This document shows, piece by piece, positions 7,581-14,496 of a stretch of 64,000 bases of DNA. Source of the stretch: an uncultured Acetatifactor sp. Its GTDB lineage: Bacteria; Bacillota; Clostridia; Lachnospirales; Lachnospiraceae. A program made the position numbers and the translations under genes. The stretch covers positions 62,001-126,000 of the forward strand of contig CAJUFI010000002.1 of assembly GCA_910585665.1 (NCBI GenBank). The letters are read 5' to 3'. The stretch's first letter is position 1. The number at the start of each line of letters is the position of its first letter. The notes under the pieces are model-generated. The model made no database searches and was not told the DNA's origin. It saw only the letters and a program-made list of their open reading frames with translations.

Positions 7581-8318
7581 TTATACTGCTGCCTGCTCTG
7601 CCTCTGCTTTTTCCTCCTGGGCTGCTTTCTTTCTGCCGCCTCTCTTTGCTGCAGGCTTTTTCTCCGTGTCGGCTGATCTCCTGCCACGCTTCGGCTTTTC
7701 TTCCGGTGCCTGCTCCGTATCGGATGCTGCCGTTTCTTCCTCCGGCTTTTCTTCCTTTTCTGCCTCGTTTACAGGCTCAGGGAGCGTTTCTTTTGCCTCT
7801 CCCGTAGGAATTTCCGCCTTAACCTCTTCCGGCTGAATCTGCGCCTCCTGCTCCGGCAATCTCTCCTGCAGTTTATAGCGCTTACGGATAGAGGCGATCA
7901 TCAGTGCGACTTCCTGGCTTACCAGCTCCTTATCCTCGTCCGTCAAATCTCCGGTCAGTTCCCCTCGCTTCGGAACCGTAAACTCACCCGTTCTCTGCCA
8001 GCCGTCTGCTCCTTCCAAAAATGCGTCAATAACTCTCTTTGCCATATCATGCTTTACATCCCATTTCATCATAGTGTTTTTCCTCCTTGTGCTTTCCGCA
8101 TATTCTTTTACTATTGCCTTGCCCTGCTCTATCGCCTCCGGAATATCAACGCCGATCTGCCGGTAGAAATCCGGATGAACGATACACTCATAAGCTCTCG
8201 CCATTTTACTTCTCTGCTCCTGCGTTACCCCGATACGAAAATCTTTCGCCACCAGCAACGCTTTCTTCCAGTCCTGCTCCCGGACTGCCTCTCTTACGAT
8301 GTCCGACTTCTTAATCAT
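7581..8318 (-). CDS. Hypothetical protein with basic, low-complexity tail, 245 aa
   Basis: The first ~150 residues are an ordered, helical region that opens with a pattern seen in small phage proteins (IVREAVREQDWKKALLVAKDF). From about residue 155 the chain becomes a Glu/Pro/Lys low-complexity tail that ends in Arg/Lys/Ala-rich, histone H1-like runs (KRGRRS, KKPAAKRGGRKKA). A DNA-binding or scaffold role for the tail is an inference. Start overlaps the upstream stop by 4 nt. Confidence 0.7.
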   Translation of the reverse strand: MIKKSDIVREAVREQDWKKALLVAKDFRIGVTQEQRSKMARAYECIVHPDFYRQIGVDIPEAIEQGKAIVKEYAESTRRKNTMMKWDVKHDMAKRVIDAFLEGADGWQRTGEFTVPKRGELTGDLTDEDKELVSQEVALMIASIRKRYKLQERLPEQEAQIQPEEVKAEIPTGEAKETLPEPVNEAEKEEKPEEETAASDTEQAPEEKPKRGRRSADTEKKPAAKRGGRKKAAQEEKAEAEQAAV

Positions 8319-8470
8319 TCATCATCACCGAATCCCGGAACTTCCAGCAAGTCCTTCTCAATCCAGAACTTCTCTCCCAGGAAGTCTACCTTTACCGCAT
8401 TTCTGCCGGTCTGGACCACCGTTGCCAGCGGTCCGATGTCCGGAATCTTTACCTGTGTTCCTACGTTCAT
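8315..8470 (-). CDS. Hypothetical small protein, 51 aa
   Basis: A 51-codon ORF linked by ATGA overlaps at both ends to its neighbours. The product is beta-rich (MNVGTQVKIPDIGPLATVVQ, then VDFLGEKFWIEKDLLE), like a small SH3-like fold. Function unknown. Confidence 0.7.
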   Translation of the reverse strand: MNVGTQVKIPDIGPLATVVQTGRNAVKVDFLGEKFWIEKDLLEVPGFGDDE

Positions 8471-8679
8471 GCTGCTACCTCCCGAATCTCTTTCAGTTTG
8501 TCAATGCCAGTGAAGATGCAGGAGCCGGTGGTAAACACCAATCCATCCCATCTAACGTACTTTACCGTCTCTGTATTCATTTCTCCGGTAGCTCCGTCCT
8601 TCCACTCAACCTCGACTGTTTTGCCGTCTGCCAGCATTTCCTCTATCTTCTCTACATCTGCCATTCTGAATGTTTTCAT
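8467..8679 (-). CDS. Hypothetical protein, 70 aa
   Basis: Not recognised. A small alpha/beta protein with an N-terminal helix and several strands. Next to the 51-aa gene with an ATGA overlap and preceded by AGGAGG. Confidence 0.65.
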   Translation of the reverse strand: MKTFRMADVEKIEEMLADGKTVEVEWKDGATGEMNTETVKYVRWDGLVFTTGSCIFTGIDKLKEIREVAA

Positions 8680-8689
8680 CCCTTGCCTC

Positions 8690-8842
8690 CTACTTTTCTT
8701 CCTTCTCCGACGCTATAACCGCCAGCACAAGCACTCCATTTACCAAAATCGCTGCCAGATTCCCGGCTCTCATTCCGTCATGCAGGCCGACCATAAAGTT
8801 GATAAACAATACCACCTGCAGGAATCTCCTGATTTTTTTCAT
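8690..8842 (-). CDS. Small membrane protein, 50 aa
   Basis: A 50-codon ORF with AAGGAGG about 8 nt before its ATG. Two hydrophobic segments (about residues 8-20 and 29-43) flank a short loop with HDGMRAGN, and the tail is KEEK. Possible bitopic or hairpin membrane protein; function unknown. Confidence 0.65.
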   Translation of the reverse strand: MKKIRRFLQVVLFINFMVGLHDGMRAGNLAAILVNGVLVLAVIASEKEEK

Positions 8843-8868
8843 TGCTTTCTGCCCTCCTTTATGGTAGA

Positions 8869-8914
8869 CTTATCAGCTGAGGGGGCTTTGTTTCTGCCCC
8901 GCTCAACCGATAAG
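8869..8914. other. Long hairpin between two accessory genes
   Basis: CTTATC (8869-8874) pairs with GATAAG (8909-8914), and the inner bases continue to pair up to GGGGC/GCCCC around a loop of about nine bases, giving roughly 18 base pairs. There is no U run on either side, so it is not a normal terminator; it could be an RNA processing or mRNA stability element between the 50-aa TM genes at 8931 and 8690. Confidence 0.6.
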
Positions 8915-8930
8915 GAACTGTTCTCAGTTG

Positions 8931-9083
8931 CTAATCAATCCAACTCAGCACCGCCGTGATAATTGCCAAAAGCATTGTCACTATGGTTGCTATGATCGCC
9001 GTGAAACTTTCATAGATTTGGAATTTGATGCGCTTCTGTTCGAGCAGTTCTTTTTTTGTGTCTTTCTTCTTCCGTTTTCCCAA
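8931..9083 (-). CDS. Small membrane protein, 50 aa (TTG start)
   Basis: First gene of the accessory operon. The start is judged to be the TTG at 9083, because AAGGAGG lies 8 nt upstream; earlier codons would sit in the promoter. The product has a Lys-rich N-terminus (GKRKKKDTKKELLEQ) and one long C-terminal hydrophobic helix. Probably a tail-anchored membrane peptide. The promoter at 9141-9169 drives it. Confidence 0.6.
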   Translation of the reverse strand: MGKRKKKDTKKELLEQKRIKFQIYESFTAIIATIVTMLLAIITAVLSWID

Positions 9084-9122
9084 ATGGCTTGCCTCCTTTC
9101 CGTTGGATTTAATCAAATTGTT

Positions 9123-9194
9123 TTGTTTGATTATGTATATATTATAACTCGCAACTACGAATTTGTCAATAGTTTTACTTCTCAAAATGCAAAT
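9123..9194. repeat. 72-bp direct repeat, copy 2
   Basis: Matches 312-383 at 71 of 72 positions. See copy 1 for the consequences of the pair. Confidence 0.95.
9141..9169 (-). promoter_or_regulatory. Consensus sigma-A promoter with repressor operator in the spacer (copy 2)
   Basis: Identical in layout to the copy at 330-358: TTGACA (9169-9164), 17 bp, TATAAT (9146-9141) on the minus strand, with the operator CTCGCAACTACGAA at 9148-9161. A second, weaker half-like site CTCGCAACATTGAA lies at 9210-9223. It should drive the whole 389-9083 accessory operon on loss of repression. Confidence 0.85.
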
Positions 9195-9290
9195 ATTTTA
9201 CCTGTCCAACTCGCAACATTGAACCCGCTCATGAGCTGGTGCAAAAATTAGGTCAAAAATTGGTGCAGAAGTAGTTTTACTTACAATTTT

Positions 9291-9637
9291 TGTTAGGTTT
9301 CTTACACAGAATGTGAACAAATTGTGAACAAAAATAATGTTTTCCAATCTTGCCATTCTCTTTTACGATTTTTACGCAAATTCCGCAAGCCATTGATTTT
9401 ATTGGGTTTTCTCCGATTTTGAAAAGAATCTCTTGTTAGACTTCCTGTAAGATTCAATGTAAGGTTTCCTACAAAATCAGGTGTAAGAAATCTTTACGAG
9501 ATATTAGAGATAGAGATAAAGATATATAAATATATATGGTCAGATGTAGAAATCTGACCATTTTTCTTTTGGCTCTCATTTGAGAACTTTATTCGCATTT
9601 ATATGTGGATAATGTGGATAACTCGAATTTGTGAACA
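9291..9637. other. Origin-like non-coding region with iterons and two DnaA boxes
   Basis: No gene is visible from 9195 to 9767. This part holds five copies of a TGTWAGRNTTC-like repeat (starts 9291, 9434, 9446, 9458, 9482), three copies of TGTGAACA (9312, 9323, 9630), an AT-only stretch near 9520-9537, and two perfect DnaA boxes in tandem (TGTGGATAA at 9604-9612 and 9613-9621). Together these look like a replication origin or an iteron-bound control site, but no initiator gene is adjacent, so the role is inferred. Confidence 0.45.
9537..9565 (+). terminator. Rho-independent terminator-like hairpin
   Basis: TGGTCAGAT (9537-9545) pairs perfectly with ATCTGACCA (9552-9560) over a 6-nt loop, followed on the plus strand by five T. 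It would stop plus-strand transcription; no plus-strand gene is upstream, so it may protect the region or close an unseen transcript. Confidence 0.6.
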
Positions 9638-9649
9638 GGCTCATAACCC

Positions 9650-9780
9650 TTGACTTTTCTGCTGTGATTGATTAAGATATAAATATAAAAGGTGCTACCG
9701 GTAGACGGTTGGCCCGATAAAATGTTTTGACTAAGAATAGTCGCCCAAGTTTAGCGGACCGGGGCGGCTATTTCTGTGTC
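9650..9780 (+). ncRNA. Antisense antitoxin RNA of a type I toxin-antitoxin locus
   Basis: A plus-strand promoter TTGACT (9650-9655), 17 bp, TAAGAT (9673-9678) points at the 3' end of the toxin gene, so transcription should begin near 9685 with GGTGCTACC (9691-9699). A hairpin at 9736-9746/9762-9772 overlaps the toxin stop and could end both RNAs. In known TxpA/BsrG-type loci the antitoxin RNA pairs with the toxin mRNA 3' end; the same geometry is seen here. The 3' end given is an estimate. Confidence 0.6.
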
Positions 9781-9973
9781 TTTCCATGATGAAATCCTAT
9801 CGTATATCCAATCCCGAAGCAGGTACCGCATAGTGCCAGCACCGCTATCAGACCTTCCATAGTCAGCATAACACACGCCCTCCTTTCTCCAGATTCCCTT
9901 TCAGGTTTCTATGTAACTCGGAGGGTCACAGTCCCTCCGTAGAGGGCCAACCGCCTACCGTCTTGGTAGCACC
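9691..9973. repeat. Inverted repeat flanking the toxin gene
   Basis: GGTGCTACC and the following GGTTGGCCC block at 9691-9715 recur in inverted form at 9944-9973. The arms are at the two transcription starts of the toxin and antitoxin RNAs, so each RNA begins with the same ~25-nt module. This supports a paired regulatory unit rather than chance similarity. Confidence 0.7.
9768..9869 (-). CDS. Hol-Tox family type I toxin, 33 aa
   Basis: A 33-codon ORF encoding a peptide that opens MLTMEGLIAVLALCGTCFG and ends in a HHGKTQK tail, the pattern of the putative holin-like toxins found in many Firmicutes prophages: one hydrophobic helix and a short charged tail. AAAGGAGG lies 9 nt before the ATG. 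Its leader folds a CGGAGGG/CCCTCCG hairpin (9919-9925/9933-9939). In characterised relatives such peptides depolarise the membrane when the antisense RNA is lost. Confidence 0.8.
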   Translation of the reverse strand: MLTMEGLIAVLALCGTCFGIGYTIGFHHGKTQK

Positions 9974-9980
9974 CACAGAA

Positions 9981-10009
9981 ATGCTACCACAGAATCCGAC
10001 AGATTTCAA
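9981..10009 (-). promoter_or_regulatory. Toxin promoter
   Basis: On the minus strand TTGAAA (10009-10004), 17 bp, TAGCAT (9986-9981). Transcription should start near 9974, at GGTGCTACC (complement of 9965-9973), the same nine bases that open the antisense RNA on the other strand, so the two RNAs share their 5' sequence. Confidence 0.6.
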
Positions 10010-10038
10010 CCATTTTCAAAACCTGCCGCATCATGCTT

Positions 10039-10212
10039 TTATTCCTCAGAATTGATAAAATCCTTACAGTCCAGTTTCCGATACGCCTTCTCAAAAGTCG
10101 CTTTCGGACTCCATGAAACATAACCGTCCGGATATTTCACCCGGTACCCAGGAACGCCATTCTTCTCCTGTGGCTCTGCCTTAACAATTTTTACACCAAT
10201 GTAATTCTCCAT
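10039..10212 (-). CDS. Conserved small phage protein, 57 aa
   Basis: A 57-codon ORF beginning MENYIGVKIVKAEPQEKNG, with VKYPDGYVSWSPK in the middle and FEKAYRKLD near the end. The YPDGYxSWSP motif marks a widespread small phage and prophage protein of unknown role, often encoded near lysis genes. AGGAGG precedes the ATG by 5 nt. Confidence 0.75.
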   Translation of the reverse strand: MENYIGVKIVKAEPQEKNGVPGYRVKYPDGYVSWSPKATFEKAYRKLDCKDFINSEE

Positions 10213-10226
10213 ACTGCCCTCCTATA

Positions 10227-11753
10227 TTATTTCTTAAGCCGATTGACAGCCGCCTGTACCTGGGCGTAATTGTAGCCTGCTGCCTCCAGTCTCCTCTTGC
10301 GTTCAGCTCCATTGCCCCAGCTTCCACGGATAACTTCTCTGGCAATATCCTCAACGGACTTTGCCGGAGCTGTAGGCTTGCTTGCTGCAGGTGCCGATGC
10401 CACACTGCCCTTTACGGTACAATAAGACGGATTCTCCAACCAAATCCAACCTGCGCCGGATTTCAGCTTGCCCCAGCCATCTTTAACCTCAACGATTGTA
10501 AACGCCCCTTTTCCGGTGTACTGTCCCGTCTTGTTATCGCCCATTGCCGGACTCTTGCGGATGCACAAATCCGGAATGATAACCTGAACCATGAAGGGAA
10601 CAGCCGGAAAATTCTTTACGGTGTCTCCGCCCTGTGCGGGAGTCTCTGCTGGTTTCGATACTGAGGAACCGCCAAGAGCTGCTGTAACCTTTTCTGCCAA
10701 TTCCCCATATCTGGAATAAAGCCAGTCTCCAGGGCATGACTTATTTGCAAACCATCTGTGAGCGGTCAACACCATTTCATCACCCTTCGGCGCATAGGCA
10801 AGCGTTTTTTCCTTGCTGCCGAGCCACAGCAGACGCTTCTTGCCATTCCTCCTGCAGATGTCAACGCACAAATCAATCAACTTGTTATATACCTTGCTGT
10901 TCATGGCATACGGTGCTGTCTTGTCAGATGCACACTCAATCGTCACTGCCTGCTGGTCGTTGTCGTTACTGCTGCTACACCAACTCCGATATGCCTCGTC
11001 CACAACCAGGACCGTCCGCCCTTCTGTACCGATGCCATAATTGCAACTGGCCTGTCTGGATGCGCTCGTAAAGCAGCCTCCGATTCCTTCCGCCGTCAGC
11101 TGACCCACAACACAATGCGGAGTAATCCTGCAGAGCGCCTTTGTTCTTTTCCCGCTATGGTTCGGGCTTAAAACTGTGCAATCAACCAATGTACTGTTAC
11201 TCATGTTACCGCCTCCATTCTGGGGCTTAGTTCCTGCCCCTGCATATTTCCTATAGAACCCTTCGCCGTAACCGGCTCTCTTTACCTTGACCGCCTCACT
11301 CTGATCTGCCGGCCTTTCGTACTGTGTAAGCAATACGTCGGACGCTTCACGGACAGACTTTGCAGATTTCATTACTGCCAGCACACTCTTGTACCCTGTG
11401 CATAATTCCTGATAGCCAAACTCAAACTGCATTTCGGTATCTCCGATAGAGCAGCCCCTTCCCTGTGCAAAGCTGAGAAGATTCTGCTTTCGGCTCCAGA
11501 AAGTCCATTGTGCCAGCCCATATCCGGCGCTGTCATGGATAAAATTCGTATAGCTGCCGTTGTCAACAGCCTTCGTATAGCTTTCATCCGTGTACCCCAG
11601 CTTTTTCTCAAAGCTGTTCTGCAGATTTCTGGGATTCAATCCTGACTCAGCGAACCAATGGCCCATGAGGGCGGCAACGCCGTAAGCATTGCCAACCCTC
11701 GCCATAAAGAAATTCCACATCTGCTCTTCCACGGTTTTTCCAATAAGTGACAT
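10227..11753 (-). CDS. Endolysin: tail-tip-lysozyme-like domain plus amidase plus CW_7
   Basis: A 508-aa modular enzyme. Residues ~1-150 resemble phage tail lysozyme domains (GHWFAESGLNP, YGLAQWTF: a glutamate in the first and aromatic cleft residues). Residues ~185-350 resemble an Amidase_2 (zinc amidase: PHCVVGQ, VTIECAS, LTAHRWFANKSCPG with the H and C ligands expected). A bacterial SH3-like segment follows (~390-445) and the C-terminus is a CW_7-type wall-binding repeat (DIAREVIRGSWGNGAERKR). It cuts peptidoglycan for host lysis, downstream of the holin genes. AAGGAGG lies just before the ATG. Confidence 0.85.
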   Translation of the reverse strand: MSLIGKTVEEQMWNFFMARVGNAYGVAALMGHWFAESGLNPRNLQNSFEKKLGYTDESYTKAVDNGSYTNFIHDSAGYGLAQWTFWSRKQNLLSFAQGRGCSIGDTEMQFEFGYQELCTGYKSVLAVMKSAKSVREASDVLLTQYERPADQSEAVKVKRAGYGEGFYRKYAGAGTKPQNGGGNMSNSTLVDCTVLSPNHSGKRTKALCRITPHCVVGQLTAEGIGGCFTSASRQASCNYGIGTEGRTVLVVDEAYRSWCSSSNDNDQQAVTIECASDKTAPYAMNSKVYNKLIDLCVDICRRNGKKRLLWLGSKEKTLAYAPKGDEMVLTAHRWFANKSCPGDWLYSRYGELAEKVTAALGGSSVSKPAETPAQGGDTVKNFPAVPFMVQVIIPDLCIRKSPAMGDNKTGQYTGKGAFTIVEVKDGWGKLKSGAGWIWLENPSYCTVKGSVASAPAASKPTAPAKSVEDIAREVIRGSWGNGAERKRRLEAAGYNYAQVQAAVNRLKK

Positions 11754-11766
11754 AAGCTCCGCCTCC

Positions 11767-12135
11767 TTATTTCTCCGGATTTACCTCTTCCCCGAACTCA
11801 ACCTCGGATTCCACGATAATTCCGGCGTTCTCCTGCATTTTCATTTCTTTAACCGCCGCCTCGATCAGTACGTCCAGCTGTTCATCGGATATGGAGATAT
11901 TCTTTGCAATCAGGATTTCCCTCAGAAATTCCGTGACGATTGCCTTTCTGTCCTCTCCGGGTTTAGCCCAATGCACCTGCTGGGCCATTTCCGCCGCATA
12001 TGTGGCCCACTTCTCAATCTGTGCCATCTTGTCGGCACCGATCTTCTCCTTCAGCCAGTGGATCAGATACCTTGCGACTACCAGCGCCGCCACCATGACG
12101 ATTATTTTGATTACTTCAAAAATGATTTCATCCAT
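11767..12135 (-). CDS. Holin, LLH family
   Basis: A 122-aa protein with one N-terminal membrane helix (about residues 6-24) and a charged C-terminal domain with AEMAQQVHWAKPGEDRKAIV, a signature of the LL-H-type phage holins. It sits directly upstream of the endolysin in a lysis cassette and would form the membrane lesion that admits the endolysin or collapses the membrane potential. Confidence 0.8.
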   Translation of the reverse strand: MDEIIFEVIKIIVMVAALVVARYLIHWLKEKIGADKMAQIEKWATYAAEMAQQVHWAKPGEDRKAIVTEFLREILIAKNISISDEQLDVLIEAAVKEMKMQENAGIIVESEVEFGEEVNPEK

Positions 12136-12460
12136 TTCCTACATCCTCACTTTCCGTTGTTTTGGCTGATTCCTCAACCTGTTTCTTTTCTTCCTGCTCC
12201 CACTGATGTTCCCGCCGCCGATCCTTATTGGTCCTGATCCATCCGCAGATACCACACTCGCCTATTGTGGCCGCTATGACCGCACAGGCGTAGCTTTCAG
12301 GAATACTTGCGTATTCCCGGAAGATTTCAAGCATCTGCCAGTTGAACCAAACAAAAAAGGCACCGACCAGAATCAATATCAGATTCAGCGTGCCTATCTT
12401 CCCTATGACCTCTTTCAGCTTTTTCAATGGGCGGAACCCTTTTCTTTTTCTGCTTCTCAT
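12128..12460 (-). CDS. Membrane protein of the lysis cassette, 110 aa
   Basis: From the ATG at 12460 (AGGAGG 9 nt upstream), a protein with a basic N-terminus (MRSRKRKGFRPLKKLK), two hydrophobic segments (~24-45, ~55-75), and a Glu/Arg-rich tail. Next to the holin with an 8-nt overlap. It may be a second holin or antiholin; I cannot tell which. Confidence 0.65.
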   Translation of the reverse strand: MRSRKRKGFRPLKKLKEVIGKIGTLNLILILVGAFFVWFNWQMLEIFREYASIPESYACAVIAATIGECGICGWIRTNKDRRREHQWEQEEKKQVEESAKTTESEDVGNG

Positions 12461-12473
12461 GCACTCCCGCCTC

Positions 12474-12803
12474 CTACAATCCAATCTTTGCAAAGACGAT
12501 AGCCAGAACAGCACCCAATATGGCGGTTCCGATATATGACAGCATTTTGCGCCATTTCTCGCCGTCTCTGCCCTCAATCTGCTCCAGGCGCTTTTCCTGC
12601 CGCTCCTGGATTTTCAGCATATTCTCCATATTGTCGGCCAGTTTTTGCGTGGCTGCTGTCAGGTTGGAAATTTCCTTGACCGTTTCCTCCAGATTGCTGA
12701 GGCGGTGGTTCTGCCTGTCGTTTTCTTCCTTCAGCCGGTCATTCTCCGACTCCATCAAATCCCGGAACTGTTCCAGTTCCCTGTGTGTTACCGGATTATC
12801 CAT
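12474..12803 (-). CDS. XhlA-like coiled-coil membrane protein
   Basis: 109 aa: a long coiled coil (about residues 10-85, with repeated Leu/Glu/Arg heptads such as RLKEENDRQNHRLSNLEE) followed by one C-terminal membrane helix (GTAILGAVLAIVFAK). This is the layout of hemolysin XhlA-type proteins of Gram-positive phage lysis modules, which are thought to help holin assembly. Confidence 0.75.
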   Translation of the reverse strand: MDNPVTHRELEQFRDLMESENDRLKEENDRQNHRLSNLEETVKEISNLTAATQKLADNMENMLKIQERQEKRLEQIEGRDGEKWRKMLSYIGTAILGAVLAIVFAKIGL

Positions 12804-12808
12804 CTGAG

Positions 12809-13090
12809 CTACCTCCTTTCCACAACGGAAGATGCAATATCCCGGAACTCAGCCGGTACACATGACGCATCCAGGTTGTATTCTTCCAGTAAATCCGCTA
12901 TGGCGGAAGAAAGAATGGCATCCGCAACCGGATTTTCTCCCGGCCTGAACGAATGCCACACAAGATGATTATGCAGGTTAAACAATACAATCTCGTTTTC
13001 TTCCGTCATTTCCAGATGCAGGGAGTTGAACGCCTTTTCCAGCCTGTCGAAATCAAAAATTTCTTCATGACCTATCCTTCTACTCTGCAT
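12809..13090 (-). CDS. Hypothetical protein, 93 aa
   Basis: Not recognised. Acidic, helical and soluble. Start at the ATG at 13090 (MQSRRIGHEEIFDFD), with GGGAG upstream. It lies between the DGR and the lysis genes. Confidence 0.6.
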   Translation of the reverse strand: MQSRRIGHEEIFDFDRLEKAFNSLHLEMTEENEIVLFNLHNHLVWHSFRPGENPVADAILSSAIADLLEEYNLDASCVPAEFRDIASSVVERR

Positions 13091-13301
13091 CTTCTGCTCC
13101 CTCACTTTCTCCGATTGATTCCAGCTCGGACTCTAACTCATTGATCTTATCCCTGAGCGACTGTCTCTGCTGCTTAGTCTCAGCATAGTCTTTTTCCGAA
13201 ATCTGCCCTTCAGCAAATTTCAGGGCCTTGTAATCGGTACCTGTGAGCAGCTGCTTCAAGCCTGCAATTTCAGACTCGATTGCTTTCTTCCTCTCGTCCA
13301 T
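13080..13301 (-). CDS. Hypothetical coiled-coil protein, 73 aa
   Basis: Starts at MDERKKAIESEIAGLKQLL (AGGAGG 8 nt upstream). Nearly all of it is predicted helical coiled coil with a Glu-rich end. It overlaps the end of the reverse transcriptase gene by 32 nt. Function unknown. Confidence 0.6.
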   Translation of the reverse strand: MDERKKAIESEIAGLKQLLTGTDYKALKFAEGQISEKDYAETKQQRQSLRDKINELESELESIGESEGAEDAE

Positions 13302-14481
13302 GATCCGCACCTCCTTCCTTCCATGATTCTATGAACAACGAATCAAACAATTTATCCATTGCGTGAACCGTTCTTCTCGCATTTCTGTGTTTCATGCTCC
13401 CTTTCCATGAGCTGTAGGAACACCGGACATCCGCAAATGTCATAAGCCCCTCGTCTACCAATTTCTTCTGCTTTTTCAGTTTCCTACGTTCCCGGACTAC
13501 CGCATTATGGCATGGCTTTCTGATTATCTTTCCAGCGTCCGTCAAATATATTTTCGTTTTCAGGAATGTAAAGCCGTGTGACAGCTTGACAATTCCCGTC
13601 TTTTTCTCATTGATTGTAATTTTCAGCCCGGTACAAATCTTCCTGATTTCATCCAGGCAATATGTAAGATACTCCTTGCTTTCGTGAATCAAATAAAAAT
13701 CGTCGTTGTATCTTCCGTAACCGTGTATTCTAAGCACTTCCTTGATGTAGTGGTCCATCCTGTTCGGATAGGTTATTGCCAATGTCTGATTTATCTCACT
13801 CCCCAGGCCCAGCCCTTTATGTGCCTCTTCCTCCGGCATTTTCTTAAACTTGACATTAAACTCGTAATAGGCATCAATGAACAGATTTGTCAGCCATATA
13901 ATGCCCGGATCGTCAAACGCATCCGCTACTATCTGCTTTACCTTCTCATGGTCTATACTGCCAAAATAATCTGAGAAGTCCACCAGAAGAATATACCCCT
14001 CTGTGCCAAACCTCCGGTAATGCCACCGCAGATGCCCGACAAGCCTTTTCATGGCGTGGCCGGTACCCATTCCCTTTCTGCTGGCTCCGTTATCATGTAT
14101 CAACGATCTGGTAAGTACCGGAATCAAAGCATTTTGATTGAGAGACTTCTGCGGTACCCGTTCTGAAAAGTGAACGCTCATGATCTTCCGCAGTTTTCCT
14201 CTTTCTATCAGGATAAAGCAGATAAACCCTTTGCGGATGTCTCTGTGATACATCAAATTCTTATTGATGGCCGCAATGTTTGTCAGCCTTCTCAACATAA
14301 ACCTCTGGACGCTCGCCTTATATTTCACACCTTTCGCAGCCTGTATGGCGGACCCCGACAAAGCGTTTCTGCTGATAACCTTATAATACTGTCCATATTC
14401 CTCTAAGACCTCCCTCCGTTTGGCATCACGCAGGGCTTTCCTTCGCCTATATCTTGCCTCGTGTCTCTCTTCACTTGTCAT
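13270..14481 (-). CDS. DGR reverse transcriptase
   Basis: 403 aa from the ATG at 14481 (GGTGA about 8 nt upstream; a GTG at 14496 is possible). The RT core is clear: LVDFSDYFGSIDH (motif A, with the first catalytic Asp), GLGSEINQTLA (domain 4, matching the LGxxxxNQ variation of the DGR-type (I/V/L)GxxxSQ signature), and GRYNDDFYLI (motif C, YNDD, with the other two Asp). It would copy the template RNA to cDNA with adenine-specific errors, in complex with Avd. It sits downstream of TR as expected. Confidence 0.92.
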   Translation of the reverse strand: MTSEERHEARYRRRKALRDAKRREVLEEYGQYYKVISRNALSGSAIQAAKGVKYKASVQRFMLRRLTNIAAINKNLMYHRDIRKGFICFILIERGKLRKIMSVHFSERVPQKSLNQNALIPVLTRSLIHDNGASRKGMGTGHAMKRLVGHLRWHYRRFGTEGYILLVDFSDYFGSIDHEKVKQIVADAFDDPGIIWLTNLFIDAYYEFNVKFKKMPEEEAHKGLGLGSEINQTLAITYPNRMDHYIKEVLRIHGYGRYNDDFYLIHESKEYLTYCLDEIRKICTGLKITINEKKTGIVKLSHGFTFLKTKIYLTDAGKIIRKPCHNAVVRERRKLKKQKKLVDEGLMTFADVRCSYSSWKGSMKHRNARRTVHAMDKLFDSLFIESWKEGGADHGREEESNRV

Positions 14482-14496
14482 AGCCTCATTCACCAC

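Noticed and set aside
7391..7687. Arg/Gln-rich 98-codon frame across the gap at 7470-7580
   Set aside because: It overlaps two real genes out of frame. The gap also holds ORFs of 22-25 codons, of which a frame ending in EEVAEWRKNRKGD looks protein-like but has no start codon.
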